64,000 nt of DNA from Ianthella basta (lineage: Eukaryota; Porifera; Demospongiae; Verongiida; Ianthellidae): the NCBI GenBank assembly GCA_964019415.1, contig OZ025890.1, positions 909,458 through 973,457 of the forward strand, in the 5' to 3' direction. Under the pieces are notes generated by a model that did no database searches, was not told where the DNA came from, and worked only from the letters and a program-made list of their open reading frames with translations. The translations under genes were made by a program, and so were the position numbers. Every line of letters begins with the position of its first letter. The stretch's first letter is position 1. Shown here piece after piece: positions 1 through 12,200 of this stretch.

Positions 1-480
1 TGAATTGGAAGTCAAAAATTTTCACCTCGGATAAAGTCAAGCAGCTGCAGAAAAATTCTATCTACATAGTTCTGCCCTCAATGGCTGAACAGAGCCAAAC
101 TTATGATATAGAATCCAAAGGCAAGTGTACAGAAATCTATGGCAGACCACCATATCTGCTTGTATTGTGGAGTTATTCCCTCTTCATTCAAAAGTTATGA
201 ATTTTGCGATAGCGTTTTTCAGGTGGCCTGCCATACATTTCTGCACGTGGTTGTGTACATTAAGGTGAGCTCAACCAAATTGAAAGCGTTAGCGTTAGCT
301 TAATTTTGGTCGTTAGCAAGGAATGATGTGCTCCAAATTTTGGGTGTGCATATTAGATGTCTAAAGCAATGTCTGTACCAAAAATCATGCATGTTTGATT
401 TCGTCACTTTAGCCTTCCCTACTATACCTTAAGATATGCTACTTTTTCATACGTATGTATATTGCTTGTACTACCCCTAG
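1..480. other. No gene seen; probable intron of the receptor gene
   Basis: I see no convincing exon, RNA gene or signal peptide here. The last ~45 bases before 480 (ending in a pyrimidine-rich acceptor ctacccctag) are repeated upstream of the DOMON exons at 9335, 18204 and 20023. The stretch is therefore best read as the intron preceding the first DOMON exon, and the gene's 5' end with its signal peptide lies left of the window. Confidence 0.6.
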
Positions 481-1898
481 ATACAGCCACGTGTAGTGGA
501 TTCCACACTTTCTTTGGAACCAACTGGACTGTGTCTTGGGCAGTGAATGGAAGCAACATCACCTTTACAATGTTTGGGCCAGCGGATGGTTGGATTGGCA
601 TTGCCCTTACCTCCAATTTATCACAACCAGTACGTTTTACTGCTTTTCTTAGCCATGCTTCATCCACCGGCATTGAGTGAGCGTTACTTGTCCTCTTGTC
701 CTTAATATATTTAATCTTTTCCAGTCTGTGCATTCATTTGTACGCTTGTGCGTGGCATTAAAAACGGGCTTTTGATTGGATGACGCAATGACGTAGCCGC
801 AAACATGGCCGCACTGGCATTATACATGTGCCTTGCAGCCAGCTGTTTCTTAGAGGCTAAGACACTCCGCGCTCCTCAGTTTGGGTCTCCCAGGCGCGAC
901 GCGCACTTGCGCAGACGTTTACTGTTATTGTCTGGTGCAAGGTAACTGCTCTGGCTATCGGTACGTGGGTATTTTTGTTTCGTTATTTGGGTACTTTAGC
1001 TGTCAGCGCTCCGGGCTGCTGAAAGCCCTTCCTCTATGGCGAAGTAAGCTATTGGGTAGAAAGCTTGCTTAGCTTCGGCACTGACTTACTGGCTAAGGAA
1101 ATACGTGACCAAGCAATTCTTTTAACATGCAAATGAATGACGGTGCCCAATGTCAGTGCAAACAAGATCAGCACTATACCCAGGCAGTGACACCTAGCTG
1201 CAATCACCCAAATGGTAACGGATGGCCTGCGTTGTCCACTGGGCGACACGACGCAGAGCGAGCGCGGCCAAAGGCCGCACTTGCTCATAATACTAATACT
1301 ACATAGTGCAGTATACATGTATTAATGCACAGCTCAAGCTTCCTGTTACTACCAAATGCTTGTTGGAAGGCTGCCAATCTTCCTCACATATCCCACCATG
1401 TTTAGTTTGAGATGTAAGCTCTCTCCTTTCTCTGCTCTTCCAATATTAGTTCTCCACTGTTGTCATCTCTGGCCTAAATGGTTTCTTCTTTGATGGGTAA
1501 GTGTACATCGAGTCCCTTGCTGCATTAGTGCTCCATATTAATGATGATTACGTGAACCAGTTTTGTATCATAAATGTGTTGTCTGACCTTTTGCGTTCTT
1601 GTCCTCTGTCATGTCTGCTGCAGTTCTCTAAATGCTACTACTGGATCTCTGGATCCAGATGAAAAACCAGATGCTGTGCTGCTGAGAAGAGTAGTAGATC
1701 CTCAAACAAACTTTGCTATTGTGAATTTCTCAAGGCCACTGGTGACTTCAGATGATGATGATGAAGACTTGGATCGTCCTCTGTACCTGTCCTTTAGCTA
1801 TGGTCCGTTTGATGTAAATTCTCCCATTCCCATTGGTCCTCCCAACGGCACCTCATGGATCAACGGAAATCCAATCCAGTTTGACTGCAGTTCCACCT
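481..1898 (+). CDS. DOMON domain 1 (exons 481-629, 1450-1496, 1624-1898)
   Basis: Three exons of 149, 47 and 275 bp give 157 residues in frame. Features seen: an early Cys, the [16 protein letters not shown] strand pair, the glycine turn [13 protein letters not shown], then [15 protein letters not shown] in the tiny middle exon. The third exon carries [19 protein letters not shown], an acidic DDDDEDLD loop and YLSFSYGPF. This is the beta-sandwich pattern of DOMON domains, which are known to bind haem or sugars; the ligand here is unknown. The cassette is nearly identical to those at 9335, 18204 and 20023, introns included. Its first intron carries a ~589-bp insertion the other copies lack. 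Confidence 0.8.
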
Positions 1899-3225
1899 GT
1901 AAGAGCACCCTATAGCAGTGTAGTGCTGTCCACATTGTGTCATACTATGACCCAGCCACTGGCACATATGTACACACACTGTGAAGTCCACAAGCCAATG
2001 ACATAATACGTACACCTGGTACCAGACTCTTGACATCAATGAGCTTGCTGCATGTGACAAGACTAGATACATACAGGAGGTACGTAAGGACAACTGGAGG
2101 TGTGTTAAGGATTTAATGGCGTAGTCTCACCCATCATATTGAACCGCTTGTGAGGGTAGCTGACTGCCCCAGTGCCGTGTTCATCTCTGTTGAAGTAAGG
2201 AAACCTGGTAGCACTGCTCACCTTCAATCCAGTCCAGTATGCTGTGTGAATGGTAGCACTTGCATTATGGCTGAAGACATCACTGAGTGCCCTCTGCACT
2301 GCTCCCTTCTGCAGGCAACCCTGTGTGTCAGAATGGTGGTGTTTGCAATTTAGGGAGTTGTGTCTGTTCACTTGGGTTCACAGGCCAGTATTGTCAGGAA
2401 TTCTCAAGTGAGTGTACTACGATCATTAATGTGGTGTGAAGCATGAATCTTAACTAGCACCACACACTCATGCATGCACATGCACACTCGCACACACACA
2501 TGCATACACACACGGAAATCCAATCCAGTTTGACTGCAATTCCACCTGTAAGAGCATCCTATAGCAGTGTAGTGCTGTCCACATTGTGTCATACTATGAC
2601 CCAGCCTCATGGCTAAAGGCTTTCTCAGTTGAAATGAAGCACTAAAGTGCAAAACCCTCGGTGTGTTTGCAAACAAACATTGCTGGCTAAATTAACATTG
2701 TTGCGGAGTGTTGTATTCACTAAGAGTCTAGTGTAGAAGCTCAACATATGCATGCAATGACTGTAAGTATGCGACTGTAGCTATAGGTCATGAACTACAG
2801 CGAAGTGGTTCTCTACTCTACGCAAACTACGTACAGCATTCTACCGTGTTGTACGCATTGCAAATCAGATCTGGAGATCTACCACCAGACGCTGCACCGA
2901 GGGCTCACACCGCCAGAGTAGAACGCTGGGCTCAACACCTCTCGATTACATCCCACCATTGAGCACAAATTAGTCGTTCTCGGAAAGAGTATAAGATGCA
3001 TATCGGCTATTTTGCTGTTTTCACGCCATATCTCTAGTCTCGTCCCAGACCGATCTCCGCCGTTCCGCCATTTTGGTTAGGGTTGGGTACACTACGAGAC
3101 TACCATATCTCTTGAACGCAGTCCTTTTGAGACAATCGCCTTTTTTAACTTCCTACTTTGTTGTTCTGAATCCACTGGTATCACTCATAAGGCGCCTCAT
3201 GGCCTGCAGTGCTAGATTTGGCGCA

Positions 3226-3263
<38 letters not shown>

Positions 3264-6200
3264 AACCAAGTACCATGACCCCTCAATGCGCTACGCACTG
3301 CTGAGGGTTAATTAGATTTTCATACCATACATTCACTGCAAACTGTCCTAATAGCTATTGTCTAACATCCCTTACATGTTTATTCACACAAAGAATGTCA
3401 TTGTTCAATGCTCGCAGTGTATTGCAACGGTTCAGGGATTTTCTGCTTCAATGGAGGTAGCTGCAATGGATCTTCCAACAGCTGCATCTGCCCTCCTGGC
3501 TACTCAGGGAGTTCCTGCGAGTACATGGCCTGTGAGTGTTTGGGTTGCAAATAGTATACTGCAATGTGGGGATATAGCTCCCTCACATACAACATTGCAG
3601 TGTTCATGCCACCAATATTGTTACACCTATACCACTTTCACATGGCTACATGCAACCATTTCTATTTGTTGGCAGTTTCAACCTGTTTGCAGCAGTTCAA
3701 AGTTAGTTTACTACATTTGTCCAGAGCAAGTGTCTCCTAACCTGCTTTGTGAAACTCTTTGGAAATTAGAATGAGGGGTAAAGGGAATGAGTAATGGCTG
3801 TGAATATTTATGCGAATGGGGTTGTGTGTTTGAGGTATTGGATTGTGTCCCCATTCACATACATAGGTCCATCCGTGTGCTTGAATGGAGGCAACTGCAG
3901 TACCTATGGTTACTGCATTTGTCCTTTTGGCTACACTGGTCAATTCTGTGAGACAAGTAAGCTTGCACTTGTGGTGGTGTTGGTGGATGTACATAGTTGT
4001 GTCATCACTGTGTCTCCACACCTCTTAGGGCTTACAGTGTGCGGTAACAACACCATTTGCTACAACAATGCAACTTGTGAGAATGGGCGCTGCGTCTGCT
4101 CTGGTCCGTACACTGGATACAACTGCTCAACTGAGATTTGTGAGTGCTTGTCAGTGGGTGTGTGTGCTGAGTGGTAATGTACATTGTTGAGGGTTTAACA
4201 CCAACTTCACTGTGTATGCTGTGAGTTGTACAAATGTATGATGTGGGTGTGACAATGTTGGCTGATTGTGCTCAGGTGACCCACCCTGTCAGAACAACGC
4301 CAGCTGCTATCAAGGTCGGTGCTCTTGTAGTGTGGCTTTTACAGGAGAGACTTGTGAAACTGGTAAGTCGTTGACAATCTCCTACAGCGTGTAGAGGATT
4401 GTCACATGAAACAGAGTAGATCAAGTGCCAAACTTCTCATGTCTGTCTTGTTCACATATCATTTGTTCGTACCCCTCCCCCTCCCCCTCCCCCTCCCCCT
4501 CCCCCTCCCCCCAGCTCTTGGTGTGTCCTGTGGAGGCTACTACTGTTTCAACAACGGCTCTTGTGTCAATGGCTCATACTGTCAATGTGTCGGTCCTTAC
4601 TCTGGGCCGTATTGTGACAACATTGCATGTAAGTGGTGGAGCCCAAGCTGGATTAAAGTGCTTCAAGGTGTTGTATATTCCATTCAAGGAGTGTCCTCCT
4701 CCTTCAGGTGATCCCCCTTGTCAGAATGGTTCCTGCTACAATGGCACTTGTTCCTGTTACTATGGCTACACTGGACTCCGCTGTGAAACACGTGAGTAGA
4801 TGGCTGGTCACCATAGTGATGTCAAAGAGATGCTCTACTTTCCACCGCTATGATCTCTAGTCAGTTTAACTAACACTGTATGTTTTGCATAGTATACTGT
4901 AGTCCATAACGTAATGGTAAAGTGGTGGCAGGTCTGCATTCAATCATGTGTTTGTATCAGAGGTTCATGTAGGGTAGGTTGTATGCTTAGTTATGTTCAT
5001 TCTTACACTACACCAATGGTATCGGTGCATTGAATTATGTTTACTGAGTCACTGTTGTAGTCAGTATTTGATATGTGCTGCAGATATCACTGAATATAAA
5101 TTATGGACCATTGTGCCCTTATGTTGTGTTTCTAACAGAGCTTGAGTTTTGTGGCTTCAACAGCAGCTACTTTTGTTACAATGGTGGATCCTGTGTCAAT
5201 GGGTTGTGTGTCTGTCAGTCACCTTACAGTGGGTTTGACTGCACCAGCTACAATGGCAGTGAGTGATGGAGTAATGCTAGCACATGTTACGTTCAGTGAA
5301 GGGTGCCCTGAATGTGATTTATCTTTCATTTCATGCTTGCAGGTACTTCTTCCCCCCCAACTGGTGAGATGTGGACATGTGTGTGTGCTGGCCTAATTCA
5401 CATTGCATCCCGTACCGTTGTGAAGTCTAATGTATCCAGCTGTATCAAGTGATGATCAAACACTTTTATTGTATTACCTTGTTGTGAAGTTCTCTTTGAT
5501 TGATGTGTGCTTTTCTGTCATGCACTCACTCGTGCATGTTCTCTGAGTAAATGTGGTTCTCTTTTGTCTCCAGACTTCACTTCACCCCCAACCTCAATTC
5601 CATCAGGTAATGCATCTGTGTGGAGTCTGTAGCGTGAGCTGTGTGTCGTCTGTTAACTTCTGATGCTTCCTAGTCCATCTTAGCCCATGTAGCAATAACA
5701 TTCACAGCAAAACTGTCCCAATAACGGCTGTCCAATGTCCCTTACACATTTGTTCACACAAACAATATGTATTGGTTGAAACACATTAGGACTTGCTGTG
5801 GAAGAAGTTTCCATCCCCACTCCAAGTGCTTCTTTTACAGTATGTAATAGTTCTGCTAACTACAGTCTCTTACACGTCCTGCCTCACCTTGCTCGCAGTG
5901 TATTGCAACGGTTCAGGAATTGTCTGCTACAATGGAGGTAGCTGCAATGGATCCTCCTACAGCTGCATCTGCCCTTCTGGCTTCTCAGGGAGTTCCTGCG
6001 AGTACTTTTCCTGTGAGTGTTTGGGTTGCCAAATAGTACACTGCAATGTGGGGATATAGTTCCTATCACATGCAACAGTGTAGTGTTCATGCCACCAATG
6101 TCATTGTTACCAGGATGATGGGAGAGAGTATATACAGGTTATACCGAGGTCCGAGGTGTCTACGGGATTTAGAACACCGTGGGAAACCGATTACTATAGA

Positions 6201-9200
6201 GGCCCGCGTGCGAAGCGCCAGGGCCTCTATATCGGTTTCCTAGGTGTTCTAAATCCAGTAGACACTGAAGGAGCTCGGTATAAGGTGTTTAGACTATGAT
6301 AGCAACCAGCGTCAATACGGGGAAGGACCGCGCTGGCCAGTTCTACCGAGAAATGACGACAGAAGGTAGCCGAGTAGTCAAACGGCAGCGTAAACTGCGC
6401 GGAAACGACCCTGCGAAGCCCAGCTGCCGTGAAGTACCTCGGAACGTTGCTAAAGTTAATTTCGCTTCAAGCTTGTCGCGGCTACGTTGTCGAAAATTTG
6501 CTTTAAAGCGCCAGAAGCTACCAGAGGTAGTATAAGTTGAATCAGAGATGGTATAAGTGAAATCAGAGATGGTATAAGCAATTTAGAACACCTCCATTGG
6601 ACCAATCAGATTACAGCAATTTGTTGCATCATAGTCTAAAGCATTGGTATATACGAGTGGGGTTGTGTGTTTGAAGTGTTGGATTGTGTCCCCACGCACA
6701 TACGTAGGTCCATCCATGTGTTTGAATGGAGGCAACTGCAGTATCTATGGTTACTGCAACTGTCCTTTTGGCTTCACTGGTCAATTCTGTGAGACAAGTA
6801 AGCTTGGACTTGTGGTGGTGTTGGTGGATGTACGTAGTTGTGTCATCACTGTGTCTCCACACCTCTTAGGGCTTACAGTGTGCAGTAACAACACCATTTG
6901 TTACAACAATGCAACTTGTGAGAATGGGCGCTGCGTCTGCTCTGGTCCGTACACTGGATACAACTGCTCAACTGAGATTTGTGAGTGCTTGTCAGTGGGT
7001 GCATGTGCTGAGTGGTAATGTACATTGTTGAGGTATTAACACCAACTTCACTGCGTATGCTGTGAGTTGTACAAATGTATGGTGTGGGTGTGACAATGTT
7101 GGCTGATTGTGCTCAGGTGACCCACCCTGTCAGAACAACGCCAGCTGCTATCAAGGTCGGTGCTCTTGTAGTGTGGCTTTTACAGGAGAGACTTGTGAAA
7201 CTGGTAAGTCATTGACAATCTCCTACAGCGTGTAGAGGATTGTCACATGAAACAGAGTAGATCCAGTGCCAAACTTCCCATGTCTGTCTTGTTCCCATAT
7301 CATTTGATTGTACCCCCTCCCCTCCCCTCCCCTCCCCCCAGCTCTTGGTGTGTCCTGTGGAGGCTACTACTGTTTCAACAGCGGCTCTTGTGTCAATGGC
7401 TCATACTGTCAATGTGTCAGTCCTTACTCTGGGCCGTATTGTGACAACATTGCATGTAAGTGGTGGAGCCCAAGCTGGATTAGAGTGCTTCAAGTTGTTG
7501 TATATTCTGTTCAAGGAGTGTCCTCCTCCTTCAGGTGATCCCCCTTGTCAAAATGGTTCCTGCTACAATGGCACTTGTTCCTGTTACTATGGCTACACTG
7601 GACTCCGCTGTGACACACGTGAGTGTGTACTGTACTGTACATGGCTGGGCTTTATAGGGTTAACAGGGTTCGGGTTAGGCTTAGCAGAGTCTGCTTCTCA
7701 TCTGAACATCACTTTTAGTCGGACATGTTCTTCACACACAAGTCATGCGATCACAGATTGCACAACAAGGTGTCTGGAGGTATTCAAATGAATTTTGTAT
7801 ATTTTATCTGCTTGAACTATTACATAGAGCAATTCTACAGAATATTAGGATATTGTCAGTCTATGGAAGCTAATTGACCTAATTACTTATTTGCTATTGA
7901 AATATCCTTTTATAAATCCATCTGAATATCTGTGTGGTGCAAGAATGGTGGTCATCAAACACTACAGTCATCACCTCATTCGCCGCAAGGAATGCACTCT
8001 GCTACATGCTACATGGTGATGGCCTGTATTGGCTACCTGGGTCCTGATGAGCAACCTGCTGTCTTACTAATCTGGCTCCTTGTTAAAGTAGCTCTTCTAT
8101 TGCTGTTTGTGTCATTCATCCATCCACACTGTCAAAACCTGCCACCAATCCCCTCCAGTGGACAATACTCATTGGCCACCATTGCTCCACCTTGATCTGG
8201 TAGTTGCGGCCTCAATTAGCCCAAGTACATACATTAGCCTAGCCCAGCTCCACATCAAGTGTTACCCGATTGATTGTCATCTCCAGTGTCATTGCTGAGT
8301 TCAAATGATGTGAATGTGAATAGCTAAAGCTAGGCTGCTTCAGGGTGCACTCTCCGCTTTATGGCATAGCTGAAATGTACTTTGGCTACTACTTCCACTT
8401 ACAAAGCTGTAGCCGTCTGGTGGAGAGGGTATGTGCATGAACTGTGAGTTGCGCTGCAGTAAGCCCATTTGTTATGAGTTTGGTAGCCATCTAAGTGATA
8501 GTGTGCCAGTTGTCAACAGCATTTGTATCTGGAATGAGATTTTCAGAGTAATGAGCATTGGACATGGCAATGATATTTCTGTTATTCTGTGCAATGCCAT
8601 TAACTTCATGGCAGGGGATTGCCTGTCCTTACTCACCACTTCATTTTACCCAAGTTGCTTTCTCCCTTACTATAGCACTCCCCACTTGTGGTGGTACTTT
8701 CTGCTACAATGATGGAGTATGCATCAATGGATCCTGCCAGTGTCGATACCCTTACACTGGATTTGACTGCACAGGCAGGATCAGTAAGCATACTTATCTT
8801 CAAATGACTGTTTCAGTTGCTAGCACTGTACTGTACAACAGGTTTGATACAGTCATTTCAGGGGTTTAGTCCTGATTGTCATCTGTGCTCTGCACTCAAC
8901 CATGTGAAAAATGTATTGGAATAGGTAGATTTGCACGTGCTCCATTTGAGACTACTATGCGCATGAGAATTTGATATCCCAGATGCTTTAACTCACATGA
9001 CTGAGTGCAGAGCAAGTTGGACAATTGATACACAAACCCCTGAATGATTGTGCCAGTTCATTAGCGACCTCGACGCTAAAGGGCTTCAGTAGTGGGGACC
9101 ACACTCTAGTCCTCCCCCAGCAAGTGACCAGGAAGGTCACACTGTGCCTGGAGGTGGAGTGCAACCTGCATTCTTATCCATCGAGAAGAATGTGTGTATT

Positions 9201-12200
9201 TATTGGGCCTATTAGGTCACATGTTGTATACAGTGGTTCACTGAATGGCCAGCATATGACAATGACAGGACAGGAAGCAGAAACCATTAAGTAATGCTGC
9301 TTTTTCATACATATGTTGCTTGTACTACCCCTAGATACAGCCACGTGTAGTGGAGTCCAGAAGTTCGAGGGAACCAACTGGACTGTGTCTTGGGAAGCGA
9401 ATGGAAGCAGCATCACCTTTACAATGTTTGGTCCAGCAGATGGATGGATTGGCATTGGCTTTACCTCCAGTTTATCACAACCAGTACGTTTCACTGCTTT
9501 CTTCACCATACTTCATCCACCTGCATTGAGTGAACGTTACTTGTCCTCTTGTAATACTAATACTACGTACATAGTGCAGTATGTGTGTATTAATGCACAG
9601 CTCAAGCTTCCTGTTACTACCAAATGCTTGTTGAAAGGCTGCCAATCTTCCTCACACATCCCACCATGTTTAGTTTGAGATGTGCGCACTCTCCTTTCTC
9701 TGCTCTTCCAATATTAGTTCTCCACTGTTGTCATCTCTGGCCCGTTTGGTTTCTTCTTTGATGGGTAAGTGTACATCGAGTCCCTTGCTGCATAAGTGCT
9801 CCATATTAATGATGATTACGTGAATCAGTTTTGTATCATAAATGTGTTGTCTGACCTTTTGTGTTCTTGTCCTCTGTCACGTCCGCTGCAGTTCTGTAAA
9901 TGCTATTACTGGATCTCTGGATCCAGATGAAGAACCAGATGCTGTGCTGCTGAGAAGAGTAGTAGATCCTCAAACAAACTTTGCTATTGTGAATTTCTCA
10001 AGGCCACTGGTGACTTCAGATGATGATGATGAAGACTTGGATCGTCCTCTGTACCTATCCTTTAGCTATGGTCCGTTTGATGTAAACTCTTCCATTCCCA
10101 TTGTTGATCCCGGCACCAACAGATGGTTCAGCAGAAATCCAATCCAGTTTGGCTGCAATTCCACCTGTAAGAGCACCCTATAGCAGTGTAGTGCTGTCCA
10201 CATTGTGTCATACTATGACCCAGCCACTGGCACATATGTACACACACTGTGAAGTCCACAAGCCAATGACATAGTACGTACACCTAGTACCAGACTCTTG
10301 ACATCAATGAGCTTGCTGCATGTGACAAGACTAGATACATACAGGAGGTACGTAAAGACAACTGGAGGTGTGTTAAGGATTCAATGGCGTAGTCTCACCC
10401 ATCATATTGAACCGCTTCTGAGGGTAGCTGACTGCCCCAGTGCCGTGTTCATCTCTGTTGAAGTAAGGTAACCTGGTAGCACTGCTCTCCTTCAATCCAG
10501 TCCAGTATGCTGTGTGAATGGTAGCACACGCACCATGGCTGAAGACATCACTGAGTGCCCTCTGCACTGCTCCCTTCTGCAGGCAACCCTGTGTGTCAGA
10601 ATGGTGGTGTTTGCAATTTAGGGAGTTGTGTCTGTCCTCTTGGGTTCACAGGCCAGTATTGTCAGGAATTCTCAAGTGAGTGTACCACAATCATTAATGT
10701 GGTGTGAAGCAAGAATCATAACTAGCACCACACACTCACGCAGCACATGCACACTCGCACACACACACATGCATACACACACACACACGCACGTGCGCAC
10801 GCACACACACACACACACGCACACACAGTGCTGTTCTGCTGTGCTAATTGTCTCGCACTGTTCTCCTTCCAGGCTGCTTCTGTCTGAATGGTGGCTCGTG
10901 CATCACCAACAACATCACCAACAGCAGCACATGTGTGTGTCAACCTGGATACACTGGGCAGTACTGTGAACAGCCTTTGTGTAAGCCTCACTGTGTCTGA
11001 GGGATATTCCTCAGTATTGCTAAAGATACAGTTGCTTAGTAGCCAGAAGACATCACCTACCCTCTGTTTTGTTCCCTTCTGCAGGCACCCCTGAGTGCGA
11101 GAATGGTGGTATGTGTGTTTCTGGCCAATGCTTCTGTCAATTTGGCTTCAGTGGAGAGGCATGTGAGACAAGTGAGTTGACACCTATATCCGTCCATGTG
11201 TTGCAATATGTGAATCCTAGAGCTAATCTAATACTGTCTCTGTGTCTGTCCCACAGGCATCTTCCCCCCCTGTGGAGACTACTACTGCTTCTACAACTCC
11301 ACTTGTGACAATGACACTGGAAGCTGTGTTTGTCCTTTGGGTCTGACGGGCCGATATTGTCAAGATATTCAGAGTGAGTGCATGCAAGAACCACTGACTC
11401 TTGTGTATTGTGTTGTCTCTGTGGTGTGTTCCGCATGGTGTGTGGTATGTGTGGTATGTGGTGCCTGCAGACACAATGTGTGCACTGTACACCATGTGCT
11501 CTTGAACCTCAGTGTGATTAAAGATGTGCTAATTTACTTTGCTATTGTATACTCACTCCTACACAGCTCCATACACCAAACTGGCAATCAGCCTTATGTG
11601 GAGTTTAGGGGATTTCATTATGTACTCATTCTAAGCACTGTTCTCTTCCACTCCACTCCATTCCAGCCTGCTTCTGTGTGAATGGTGGTAGCTGTATTGG
11701 CAATAGCAGCATCTGTGTGTGCCCACCTGGATTCAGTGGACAGTACTGTGAACAGCAAATAGCATGTAAGTTGTTAGCGGATCTACAATGTTGTGTGTGC
11801 ATCCATCCAGCTGAGTAGTCTGCTGCCTTTCACAAGACGTATTCATCTTTCCTCCCCAACACACCACACCCACTTGTAGGTCCTGCTCCATGTCAGAACA
11901 ATGGCACATGTTACCAGGATGTATGCCTATGTCTATTTGGTTTTACTGGAGAGGCATGTGAGATTCGTAAGTGAAGTGCACTCTAACATAACCTCTTCCC
12001 TGCATGTATGTACGTGTCCTCCTATCCCTCACCCTGCTCCCCCCACCATCCTCTTCTCTCCCTCAGCTCCTGGGCCTCCCTGTGGAGACGTCTATTGCTT
12101 TTTTGGAGGAACATGTAACGTGAGCACTAATGTATGTGACTGCCCTCCTCCTCTGGCTGGGGACTACTGCTTAAATGCAACAGGTCAGTGTACTGTGGTT

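Noticed and set aside
6296-6535. 79-codon plus-strand open frame with basic composition
   Set aside because: It sits inside the fold-back insertion and matches no transposase or other family I know.
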